Assembly (NCBI GenBank): GCA_910577405.1
Contig: CAJTMG010000001.1
Coordinates: forward strand, 62,001-126,000
Direction of reading: 5' to 3'
From: an uncultured Oscillibacter sp.
Lineage (GTDB): Bacteria; Bacillota; Clostridia; Oscillospirales; Oscillospiraceae
Length of the DNA stretch: 64,000 bases
Shown: piece by piece, positions 50,790 through 59,102 of the stretch
How the letters are laid out: every line of letters begins with the position of its first letter
How positions within the stretch are numbered: the stretch's first letter is position 1
The notes under the pieces: generated by a model
Databases searched by the model: none
Seen by the model: the letters and a program-made list of their open reading frames with translations, nothing else
Told to the model about the DNA's origin: nothing
Translations under genes and position numbers: made by a program

Positions 50790-51992
50790 TTACTCTGCCG
50801 CCTTGAAGTTGTACACCGGTTTGATGTTCGCTATGATTTCCGCCGTGGGTCCAATCTGGGAGACAATCTCATCCATCCCTTTATAGGCCATCGGCGATTC
50901 GTCCAGCGTGTCCGGCACTACACACGTTGAATAAATCCCCGCCATCTCTGCCCGGTATTCTTCCATGTCCAGCTTGTCAAACGCGGCCTTGCGGCTCATC
51001 AGACGTCCCGCGCCGTGGGGGGCCGAACAGTTCCACTCCGGGTTCCCTTTTCCTACGCACAGCAGGCTGCCGTCCCTCATGTTGATCGGAATCAGCAGCT
51101 TTTCTCCCGCTTTCGCCGATACCGCCCCCTTCCGGAGAATCATCGCGTCCGTGTCTACGTAGTTGTGTATCGTGGTGAACGTCTCTTCCGCCTCCAGCCC
51201 CAAGCCCGTCAGTATCACCTCCGCCATGGCCTGACGGTTCAGGGACGCGTAGCGCTGGACCAGCTTCATGTCATGGATGTAGTCCTCAAAGAGATTCCCT
51301 TCCACATACGCAAGGTCCTTCGGCAGGTCCAGCGCGTGTTCCTTCCGCAGCGCCTTGACGGTGGACTGTATCTCCTGAAAACGCCCCTCTTCCTTCAGCT
51401 TCGCAATCGCCGCCTGTATCTGATACTCTGCCCCGCCCCAGAGCGCTTTCCGGCCTTCGTTCTGGTAATATACGGCCACTTCCTTGCCAAGATGCCGGCT
51501 GCCGGAGTGAATCACAAGGTACAGCTCGCCCTCCGGCCCACGGTCTGCCTCGATGAAGTGATTCCCGCCGCCTAACGTCCCTACGCTCCGGGCCGCCCGC
51601 ATATACTGTATCGCGTGGAAACAGCGCAGCTCCTTCAGATTCGTGTCCCGGGCCAGGGGATGGGTCTTCGGGCGGACTTCCCGGCCACAGGGGATTTTCT
51701 CCCTGATCAGATTGTCCAAGGCTTCAAAATCCAGCTCCCGGGTCTTCAGACGGACCGTCTCCATCCCGCAGCCAATATCTACCCCTACCATGCCCGGAAC
51801 AATCTTGTCCTGTACCGTCATCGTCGTGCCAATCGTGCAGCCCATCCCCGCGTGTACGTCCGGCATGACCCGAATGCGGCTCCCGGAAAACGCCTCCTGA
51901 TCGCATACCGCCTGAATCTGTTCACGGGCCGTTTCTTCCAGTTCGCTTGTGTAACAGAGGGCCGTGTTGTGCCTGCCCTGTATCGTAATCAT
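50790..51992 (-). CDS. rtcB: RNA ligase RtcB
   Basis: GTP- and Mn-dependent ligase joining RNA 2',3'-cyclic phosphate or 3'-phosphate ends to 5'-OH. 400 residues, the bacterial short form. Metal and active-site motifs are intact: MPDVHAGMGCTIG near 43-55, GMVGVDIGCGM near 70, GTLGGGNHFIE near 140, HSGSRHLG near 165, and SAPHGAGR near 325 with the guanylylated His. GGGAGGTG lies 5-7 bases before the ATG. Middle gene of the slipin-rtcB-RlaP unit. No RtcA cyclase gene is present in the window. Confidence 0.96.
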   Translation of the reverse strand: MITIQGRHNTALCYTSELEETAREQIQAVCDQEAFSGSRIRVMPDVHAGMGCTIGTTMTVQDKIVPGMVGVDIGCGMETVRLKTRELDFEALDNLIREKIPCGREVRPKTHPLARDTNLKELRCFHAIQYMRAARSVGTLGGGNHFIEADRGPEGELYLVIHSGSRHLGKEVAVYYQNEGRKALWGGAEYQIQAAIAKLKEEGRFQEIQSTVKALRKEHALDLPKDLAYVEGNLFEDYIHDMKLVQRYASLNRQAMAEVILTGLGLEAEETFTTIHNYVDTDAMILRKGAVSAKAGEKLLIPINMRDGSLLCVGKGNPEWNCSAPHGAGRLMSRKAAFDKLDMEEYRAEMAGIYSTCVVPDTLDESPMAYKGMDEIVSQIGPTAEIIANIKPVYNFKAAE

Positions 51993-52142
51993 GATGCACC
52001 TCCCAAAAACAGCAGGGCGGGATCAGGCGCGGCGGAAGGAATACTCCCTGCGCCGTTCCGTTTTCCCGCGGCCTAGTAGAACGAAAGAGGGGAAAAGCCT
52101 GCGCCTTCCCGCTCTTTGCAGCGTCAGAATGAAGAGGAGCGG

Positions 52143-53288
52143 TTACTCCTCCAGGAACGGATCATCAAACTCCGGAATCTTCCGGGACCTCTCCGGCTTG
52201 TGAAGAAGCGAGGTGAGCTGGGTGAGGAGATCGGCGGAACCGTTGAGCTGGATGCTGCCCACGTTCTCGCAGATGCGCTCGATGTACTCCAGTTCCTTGA
52301 GACGGAAGAGGGTCTTGTTCTCGTCCATCATCCGGGCCGTGTTCAGCAGGGAGCGGGTGGACGCCACTTCCTCCCGGCGGGCAATCACTCCGGCCTGGGC
52401 ACGCTTCTCCGCCGCAAGAACCGAATTCATAATGTCCCGGATTTCGCCCGGCAGAATCACGTCCTTCACGCCGCCGGAGACAATCTCCACGTACAGGCCC
52501 TGCTCCTGCTCCTTCAGACGCTGGAGGACATACTGCGAAATGGTCTCCTTTCCCTCCAGGATCTCGTCCAGTTTGTGCTGCCCGATGTAGTCCCGGAGCG
52601 CAAGCTGTACCGCGATATGCAATTGTTCCTCGTAGTCGTCGATCTCCGTGAGCACCTTCACGCAGTCCGTAATGCGGTAGGTACACACAAAGCTCACACG
52701 CAGGCTTACCTTGTCCTGGGTCAGAATTTCCTGTCCCGCCACCGTCATCGGAAGCAGGCGCATATCTACCGGCACCGCGTCTACCTTCATGCCGTTTTTC
52801 CAGAAGAAGTAGGTCCCCGGTTCCAGGACCCGGACCAGCTTCTGGTCAAAACGAAGGAGCGCTTTCTGGTGCTGGGCCACCTCCACCCGGGTGAAAAACA
52901 TGGCCGGGATGTGAGCAAAGATGTACCGCGGGACCTCCGGGCTTACCTCCGGATCACTGATGTCCACAAGCTGGAAGTCGTGCTTCTCCGAGATGTTCCA
53001 GAACGCGTGCTTCCCCTGCCGGAGGACGTTCGCGAACTTTCCGTCCACAAAGTGAAGGGCGAGATTCTGGTCCGGCACCTCCACCACTGCCGCCTGCTTC
53101 GCCACCGCCGGATTCCCCAGAAGCGTCTCCAGCCCGCAGGTCACAGAGTGCAGAGGCTGATCCAGAAACACCAGCTCCAGAACCTTTCCGCCCGACAGCA
53201 GATGCCGGCCCGGTTCCAGAAGGCCCTCGAACTTCCCGTGGCGGAACAGCAGGCCCCGCTGATTCTCGTTGATTGTAATGTACTTCAT
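52143..53288 (-). CDS. Slipin / SPFH-domain protein of the rtcB locus
   Basis: 381 residues. SPFH (stomatin/prohibitin) domain from about residue 150 to 330 (VDMRLLPMTVAGQEILTQDK, VCTYRITDCVKVLTEIDDYE, LVEIVSGGVKDVILPGEIRD as separate blocks), then a coiled-coil-like helix (AAEKRAQAGVIARREEVAS). No clear transmembrane segment at the N-terminus. Slipins are common partners of rtcB; the role may be scaffolding at the membrane. The ATG at 53288 has GGAGGT 8 bases upstream. It is followed after 150 bases by rtcB. Confidence 0.85.
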   Translation of the reverse strand: MKYITINENQRGLLFRHGKFEGLLEPGRHLLSGGKVLELVFLDQPLHSVTCGLETLLGNPAVAKQAAVVEVPDQNLALHFVDGKFANVLRQGKHAFWNISEKHDFQLVDISDPEVSPEVPRYIFAHIPAMFFTRVEVAQHQKALLRFDQKLVRVLEPGTYFFWKNGMKVDAVPVDMRLLPMTVAGQEILTQDKVSLRVSFVCTYRITDCVKVLTEIDDYEEQLHIAVQLALRDYIGQHKLDEILEGKETISQYVLQRLKEQEQGLYVEIVSGGVKDVILPGEIRDIMNSVLAAEKRAQAGVIARREEVASTRSLLNTARMMDENKTLFRLKELEYIERICENVGSIQLNGSADLLTQLTSLLHKPERSRKIPEFDDPFLEE

Positions 53289-53404
53289 ATGCTTTGACCT
53301 CCATGTTTTCGTGTCGGAAGGCGTATAGGGAAGAAAAAAAGCAAGAATTATGAACACAGATGGAATCCGGTCCCCTAATCCCTGACTTTTTGTCAATGTT
53401 TGTT

Positions 53405-53840
53405 CGGTCCTGCCCATGAGCGGCGGCGGCCAGCTGGTTCAGCAGAATGGCTTGCGGGCGGAAGGCTTTGCCTCTGGCCCGGCGCGCCTCTTCTGCGGTA
53501 TCCCCTGCCGGACAGGGCGCGCCGCTCATTTGCCTTCGGCCCGCTTGGCTCTTCCGAGTCTCGGCCATGCGGTCCTTTGGCGGGACGGTGTCCTTTGCTT
53601 CTCAAATCACTTCTCATCGTCAAGCCTTTTCAGAGCGTGACCCTTGCGAGATCATACCAACCCTGGCATACCTTTTCGTATGCAGTGAGAGTCGAACTCA
53701 CTTGGCTAAGCTGGAGGTCCCGGCTTCGACTCGACTGCCAGGAACAGACCGCTTGGCATACGCTTCGGCATTCCCTCGCGCACCGCGACAGCTCACAGCT
53801 GCCTGCATCATCGGCCTGTGGGTATATCCTACCAGCCCCG
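53405..53840. other. GC-rich, highly structured intergenic segment
   Basis: No protein gene is supported in 53289-54060, though several frames stay open by composition. The segment holds strong inverted repeats: two GGCGCGCC blocks about 35 bases apart, GCATAC/GTATGC around 53670, and AGTGAG/CTCACT next to it. On the minus strand GTGAG-TTCGACT-CTCAC looks exactly like a tRNA T-arm, and GTATGCC about 70 bases upstream nearly pairs with the TGCATAC after it. A complete tRNA cloverleaf could not be built. Candidate structured RNA, tRNA remnant or dispersed repeat. Confidence 0.45.
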
Positions 53841-54060
53841 GCGCGGAAAATCACGGAAAAAAAGATGCGAACACTCAGTCCCGCGAAAAGTCCTGAACAG
53901 AAAGGAAACTGCAAACGCAAAACACCAGCGGTTATCCGGGAAATTTCCTCTGCGCGCTTCCATATTTTGTGTCACGGGACGCGTCCAGAAAGAACGGAAG
54001 GACCCGCCGCCTGTTCTGACCGCAAGTCCTCCCGTTTTCCTCTATTCGGTTTGAACGCGC

Positions 54061-54939
54061 TTAGCTCTCCCCACTGCCGGGCTTGCGTTCCGTCTCCCGG
54101 AAGCCCTGCCGGAATTTTCGCGGGGGGACGCCGACGTGCTTCGAAAATTGCAGATTGAAATAGTTCTGCGTCTCGTAGCCTACCATCTCCGATATCCGCG
54201 CGATGGGCAGGTCTGTGCTGATGAGTAAATTCTGGGCCTCGCCTATCCGACGGCGGAGAAGATACTGCATGGGCGAATACCCGCTGGCTTCCTTGAACAC
54301 GTGGGAGAGATAGTAGGGACTCAGATGCAGGGCTTTGCCGATCTCCTGCAATGTCAGAGGCTCCTGATAGTGCTGGTCGATATACTCCTGCACCTTCCGG
54401 CTGAGGGATTCCGATTCTGCCACCGGCGGCTGGGGATCGTCTCCGGAAAGGCGCACCACCTGGCTGAACAGCGCCAACAGCAGAAAATGACAGAACGTCT
54501 CGCACCCGGGCCGGTCCTCCGTCAGGCTCCGGTAGATCATTTCGTACAGCTGACGCAATTCTTCCGCCGCCGGGCCGGGATGCAGCACGGGAGACGCGCC
54601 GTCCGGAAGCAGGGCGTTCTCCCGCAGGCCAGGAAGATGCAGGCCTCCCGCCCCGACGCAATAGCTGGACAGCGCTTCTCCTTCGCGGGCCGTCTCTTCA
54701 TGCACTACCCCGCTGTTGTATACCAGCAAGTCCCCGGCTTCGACCTCATAGCCCTTCCCGTCTATCAGAAAATTTCCCCTCCCGCCTACTACCAGAAGTA
54801 CCTCCACACAATCCTGATGGGCGTGGAGAATCCGCTGGGGCGTCTCGTCCTCGGGAAACCGCCGCGTGATGTACAGCAGACGCGTTTCCTCGGCTACAAT
54901 CGACGGAAGTTCCCGTTTTACATAGTACTGGGTTCCCAC
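54061..54939 (-). CDS. AraC-family regulator with N-terminal cupin
   Basis: 292 residues. Cupin sensor in the first 150 residues (HAHQDCVEVLLVVGGRGNFLI as adjoining blocks, EAGDLLVYNSGVVHEE). The C-terminal AraC domain has two helix-turn-helices (LTLQEIGKALHLSPYYLSHV, FKEASGYSP; IARISEMVGYETQNYFNLQF). The GTG start lies 6 bases after the alcohol dehydrogenase stop, so the regulator is co-transcribed with the enzyme it probably controls. Confidence 0.88.
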   Translation of the reverse strand: MGTQYYVKRELPSIVAEETRLLYITRRFPEDETPQRILHAHQDCVEVLLVVGGRGNFLIDGKGYEVEAGDLLVYNSGVVHEETAREGEALSSYCVGAGGLHLPGLRENALLPDGASPVLHPGPAAEELRQLYEMIYRSLTEDRPGCETFCHFLLLALFSQVVRLSGDDPQPPVAESESLSRKVQEYIDQHYQEPLTLQEIGKALHLSPYYLSHVFKEASGYSPMQYLLRRRIGEAQNLLISTDLPIARISEMVGYETQNYFNLQFSKHVGVPPRKFRQGFRETERKPGSGES

Positions 54940-54945
54940 GGGGCC

Positions 54946-56127
54946 TTACTCCGCCGAAAGCCGCAGGACCGCTTCCATCTCCTCCGGGCCGAATTTCATG
55001 AAGCCGCCAAAGGGGAACCCGTTGGGCTTCTCCCGCCGGTGTTCTATCATGTCCGGTACGTCCTCCAGCCTGCCGCCGATGTCCTGTAATTTCTCCGGAA
55101 GCCCCAAGCTCTTGAAAAAGACCCGCAGACGCCGGATGCCTTCCCTAGCTGTTCGTTCCGGGCGGGCGTAATCCATCTCACAGCCAAAGACCTCCGTCCC
55201 AAAACGCGCAAACCGCATGGGGTCCTTGGGATACACATACTCCATCCAGGCCGGCAGAATCACCGCAAGCCCCGCTCCATGGGCACAGTCGTAAAACGCG
55301 GACAGCTCGTGCTCTATCTGATGGCTGGCCCAGTCCTGCACCCGTCCCACGCCGCAGGAGTTGTTGTGCGCCAGCATCCCCGCCCACATCAGGTCCGCCC
55401 GGGGGCTGTACGCGTCCGGATGGGCAAGGGCTTCCGGGGCCGCGTCCACGATGGTCTTCATCAGCGCTTCACAGAGACGGTCCGTCAGGGCAACATCGGG
55501 GGTGGGGCTGAAGTAGCGCTCGCAAATATGGGCAAAGATATCCGCCGCTCCGTTGGCCGTCTGGGAGGCGGGCAGGGTGCAGGTCAGACGCGGGTCCAGT
55601 ATGGCGAATTTCGGCCGGATCAGGTCGGTTTTCGGACAGCCCCATTTCAGATTCCCACGTTCCTGGGTGATAACACAGCTGTCACTCCCTTCACTCCCCG
55701 CCGCCGCTATGGTCAGCACAACTCCTACCGGAAGCGTCTTCTTAATCTTTGCCCTGCCAGTGAAAAAGTCCCAGAAATCACCGTCATAGCACGCCCCAAA
55801 GCCAATGGCCTTCGCGGTGTCAATCACGCTTCCGCCGCCAAGAGCTATCAGAAAATCGAAACCTTCCTCACGGACCTGCTCTATCCCCTTGTAAACAATC
55901 CCGCTCCGGGGGTTCGCCTGCACGCCCGACAGCTCTTCCCAGGCAAGCCCCGCCGCATCCAAAGACGCCGTTACCGCATCATACGCGCCGTTCTTTTTCA
56001 CCGAACCGCCGCCGTAGACCAAAAGCACCTTCGTCCCATTAAAATGCCGCACCAGTTCACCGGTCTTCTGTTCCTCGCCGTCGCCAAATACAAACATCGT
56101 CGGCGCATAAAACGTAAAATTTTCCAT
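54946..56127 (-). CDS. Iron-containing alcohol dehydrogenase (BdhA/YqhD type)
   Basis: 393 residues. NAD(P) region YGGGSVKKNGAYD and GGGSVIDTAKAIG; metal-binding His/Asp in ANGAADIFAHICERYF near 200 and HGAGLAVILPAWMEY near 280, with HQIEHELSAFYDCAHG between. Reduces aldehydes such as butanal to the alcohol, or detoxifies short aldehydes. ATAGGAG lies 9 bases before the ATG. First gene of a two-gene unit with the AraC regulator. Confidence 0.9.
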   Translation of the reverse strand: MENFTFYAPTMFVFGDGEEQKTGELVRHFNGTKVLLVYGGGSVKKNGAYDAVTASLDAAGLAWEELSGVQANPRSGIVYKGIEQVREEGFDFLIALGGGSVIDTAKAIGFGACYDGDFWDFFTGRAKIKKTLPVGVVLTIAAAGSEGSDSCVITQERGNLKWGCPKTDLIRPKFAILDPRLTCTLPASQTANGAADIFAHICERYFSPTPDVALTDRLCEALMKTIVDAAPEALAHPDAYSPRADLMWAGMLAHNNSCGVGRVQDWASHQIEHELSAFYDCAHGAGLAVILPAWMEYVYPKDPMRFARFGTEVFGCEMDYARPERTAREGIRRLRVFFKSLGLPEKLQDIGGRLEDVPDMIEHRREKPNGFPFGGFMKFGPEEMEAVLRLSAE

Positions 56128-56198
56128 ATTCTAACTCCTATCCGCAGAACCAGCTAATAATTTCCTACAGGCCAGTTTCACTTAAAAGCATTCCCAAT

Positions 56199-57170
56199 TC
56201 AGTATCCCTTGGCGCGGTCCACCAGATGACGCAGAGGCTTCCCGGCGGCGTAGTTCCGGAGGTCCCCGCAGAACATCTCCACATTTACGTCACAGGTGTA
56301 TCCAAGGGTCATGTTGCCGGATACATGAGGCGTCAGGATCAGATTCCGGGCCGTCCAGAGAGGGTCGTCCTTGGGAAGCGGCTCCGGCTCCATCACGTCC
56401 AGCGCCGCGCCGCCCAGACGCCCTCCGTTCAATGCCTCCGCCAGCGCTTCCTGATCAATCGCGCTCCCACGGCCTACGTTCACCACATACGCGCCCTCCG
56501 GCAAAAGCCCTATCCGGCGGCGGTCCAGAATATGCCGCGTCTCCGGCGTTCCGGGCAGAGCCATGATAAGCGTCCGGGTCTCGGGCAGAATTTCGTCCAG
56601 CTCCGTGATGGGGCGTACTTCGTCAAAGCAGTCAGGTCCCTTCCCGCTGCGGCTCAGGCCTGTGATTTTTGCCGCCCCCATTCCCCGCAGTCGTTCCGCT
56701 GTTGTCTGTCCAATGTTCCCCGTGCCCAGAATCACAAACGCATTCTCGTAAATCGACCGTACCGCAAGCTGATTGCTCCAGTCACGATTCCGGACCACCG
56801 CTTCATATTCGGGCATCCGGCGGAAGAGCATCAGAAGCACCATAATCACGTGCTCCGCGATGGTCACCCCGTAGCCGTTGGAATTTGTCAGAAGGCAGTC
56901 CGGACTGGGGAACGGCGACGGCTCTCTGCAATACGGGTCCACGCCGGCGTACGAACAGCAGTACCAGCGCAGGGTCTTCGGGCCGGCCTTCAGCAAGTCC
57001 AGACTGTGGGCGTACAGAATCTCGCTGTCCTGTAGGCACGCCTTTGCTTCCTCAAACTGTTCCAATGTGAAAAAATGGGGCGTGAATCCTGTCTCCGCCG
57101 CGGTCTCCTCTATCTGACGGCGGTGGGCTTCCGTTAAAAATTCCTGGTAAATACAAATGTTACGGCTCAT
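56199..57170 (-). CDS. D-isomer-specific 2-hydroxyacid dehydrogenase
   Basis: 323 residues. Rossmann motif VILGTGNIGQTTAERLRGMG near 147, the catalytic Arg/Glu/His set spread through VNVGRGSAIDQEALAEAL near 235, ALDVMEPEPLP and the TPHVSGN His near 283. Likely interconverts a 2-oxoacid and its D-2-hydroxyacid; the substrate is not readable. The ATG overlaps the stop of the FAD protein gene by 4 bases. Confidence 0.9.
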   Translation of the reverse strand: MSRNICIYQEFLTEAHRRQIEETAAETGFTPHFFTLEQFEEAKACLQDSEILYAHSLDLLKAGPKTLRWYCCSYAGVDPYCREPSPFPSPDCLLTNSNGYGVTIAEHVIMVLLMLFRRMPEYEAVVRNRDWSNQLAVRSIYENAFVILGTGNIGQTTAERLRGMGAAKITGLSRSGKGPDCFDEVRPITELDEILPETRTLIMALPGTPETRHILDRRRIGLLPEGAYVVNVGRGSAIDQEALAEALNGGRLGGAALDVMEPEPLPKDDPLWTARNLILTPHVSGNMTLGYTCDVNVEMFCGDLRNYAAGKPLRHLVDRAKGY

Positions 57171-58795
57171 TCCTGCTTTCCTCCTTCGTCTTCGCAGTCT
57201 CGTAAAACCGCCTCGGCACAGCGCATTCCATCGGCAGCGGCGGACAGAATGCCTCCCGCGTATCCGGCGCCCTCCCCGCAGGGGTACAGCCCCCGGACCG
57301 CCGATTGACAGCCTTCGTCACGCAATATCCGTACCGGCGACGAACTCCGGCTTTCTACCGCCGTCAGAACCGCGTCCGGGTCGTCAAAGCCTTTCAGTTT
57401 CCGGCCAAGGATTGGAAGGGCTTCCGCAAGCGACCCGGCGATGAATTCCGGCAGGCAGTCCCAGAGATTCCCCCATGTTACCCCGGGACGGTATGTGGGT
57501 TTGACCTTCCCTGGGCCTACAGACGGACGGCGGGCCAGAAAATCCTCTACTCTCTGCGCCGGGGCCAGATACCCGCCGCCGCCAAGAGCATACGCCGCTT
57601 CCTCTAAACGCCTCTGAAACGTTACTCCCGCCAGAGGTCCCCCGCCGCCAAAATCCTCCGGGGTCACGCCTGCCAAAAGCCCGCCGTTGATGTTCTCACC
57701 GTCCCGGGCATAGGCGCTCATGCCGTTGGTCACCGCCCTGCCTGCCTCGGACGCCGCCGCTACTACCTCGCCGCCGGGACAGACACAGAAGGAAAATACC
57801 CCCCGGCCGTTTCCCAGATGACAGGACAGTTTATAGCTGGACACCGGCAGGCCTGGATGTCCCGCGTACTGCCGGTATTGAGCCGCGTCGCAGTCCGCCT
57901 GAAGATGCTCTATCCGGACCCCCACCGCAAAGGGCTTTGACTCCATGGGCACTCCCCGGCGCTCCAGCATGGCAAACACGTCCCTCGCGGAATGGCCGGG
58001 GCAGAGAATCAGACGGCGGCAGGGTATCCGGTACGGGCCGTCAGAATTTTCCACGGCAACAGCCTCCAGACAGCCGGCTGAAAGCTCCAGGTCCGTCAGG
58101 CGGTTCTGAAAGCGGATTTCCACGCCAAGCTCCAGCAGCTTCCGGCGGAGATCCTGCAAAAGCACATAAAGATAATCGGTGCCGACATGGGGCTTCGCGT
58201 CAATCAGGATATCCTCCGGCGCGCCGCAGGAAACCAGCTGTTCCAAGATAAAACGGTGCCGGGGATCTTTGGTGCCGGTGTTCAGCTTGCCGTCCGAGAA
58301 CGCGCCCGCGCCGCCTTCCCCAAACTGCACGTTGCTCTCCAAATCCAGCTCCCCCGTGGCCCAGAACCGCTCTACATCCGCCCGGCGTTCCTCGACCTTA
58401 CGGCCACGCTCCAGCAGAATCGGACGCTGTCCCGCCCGAGCCAACACCAGCGCCGCAAACAGTCCCCCAGGACCCGCGCCCACTATGACCGGACGGATTT
58501 CAGGCGGCGGCATCATGGGCGGCAGTCTGTACGGCTCCGGCGGCTCCCAGCGCGTCACGGCCCCCGTTCCATGGACTTTCCGGCCACGACAGCGCTTCAA
58601 TACCGCCGATTCTCCCTTGACTTCAGCCGCCACCGTGCAGATCAAAGCCACGCCGTCCCTTGCGTCAACGCTCCGCCGCAGAAGCCAGACACGCCCTAAC
58701 GCCTCCGGCCTGACCCCCAGCGCCCTCGACGCCGCTGCCCGCAAGCCTTCCGTTCCGCTCCCCGGCGGCGTCCGCAGGTTTTCTATCCGCAGCAT
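57167..58795 (-). CDS. FAD-dependent dehydrogenase (COG2509-like)
   Basis: 542 residues. N-terminal domain of about 90 residues (LRAAASRALGVRPEALGRV), then the FAD-binding motif VIVGAGPGGLFAALVLARAG near 100 and FGEGGAGAFSDGKLNTGTKD, a family signature near 160. The C-terminus has LYPCGEGAGYAGGILSAAAD. This group is widespread in Clostridia and uncharacterised. ATG at 58795 behind GGAGGGG; longer starts lack a ribosome site. Coupled to the downstream 2-hydroxyacid dehydrogenase. Confidence 0.85.
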   Translation of the reverse strand: MLRIENLRTPPGSGTEGLRAAASRALGVRPEALGRVWLLRRSVDARDGVALICTVAAEVKGESAVLKRCRGRKVHGTGAVTRWEPPEPYRLPPMMPPPEIRPVIVGAGPGGLFAALVLARAGQRPILLERGRKVEERRADVERFWATGELDLESNVQFGEGGAGAFSDGKLNTGTKDPRHRFILEQLVSCGAPEDILIDAKPHVGTDYLYVLLQDLRRKLLELGVEIRFQNRLTDLELSAGCLEAVAVENSDGPYRIPCRRLILCPGHSARDVFAMLERRGVPMESKPFAVGVRIEHLQADCDAAQYRQYAGHPGLPVSSYKLSCHLGNGRGVFSFCVCPGGEVVAAASEAGRAVTNGMSAYARDGENINGGLLAGVTPEDFGGGGPLAGVTFQRRLEEAAYALGGGGYLAPAQRVEDFLARRPSVGPGKVKPTYRPGVTWGNLWDCLPEFIAGSLAEALPILGRKLKGFDDPDAVLTAVESRSSSPVRILRDEGCQSAVRGLYPCGEGAGYAGGILSAAADGMRCAEAVLRDCEDEGGKQE

Positions 58796-59102
58796 CCTCA
58801 CCCCTCCTTGCTTTGCCTGCCATTCTATCACATATCTTTTGTAAATAAAAGCCTGTACCGCGTTTTTCTTTGCTCCCTCATCCCCCTTTCGCCCGGACCG
58901 TGGGAATTTCCTGGAACGTTCAAAATTTCTTCATCGTTCTTTCAGGCCTTTTTAAGTTACACCGGATATACTTCAAGCAATGATTCAGAAAAACAAAATT
59001 CAAAAATCTGACAAACCCGGTTCATACTTTCGTCAAAAATTTCTGTTATCTTATCTTCTAAAGAAAGCCGGATCGGGATACATATGAAGGAGGATATTCT
59101 GT
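58796..59102. other. Divergent intergenic region before htrA
   Basis: AT-rich compared with the flanks. No consensus promoter stands out; TTATCTTATC near 59050 could be a -10 region for htrA. No small gene is seen. Confidence 0.4.

Noticed and set aside
53289-53400. Sigma-54 promoter for the rtcB unit
   Set aside because: No TGGCAC-N5-TTGCW-like element was found and no RtcR gene is adjacent.
53670-53770. Functional tRNA gene
   Set aside because: T-arm and acceptor look right but there is no credible D arm or anticodon stem, and one acceptor pair is mismatched.
53400-54158. 252-codon plus-strand frame and minus-strand alternatives in the slipin upstream region
   Set aside because: Frames on both strands are open only because of composition; no ribosome site and no family pattern. 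Reported as structured intergenic sequence.
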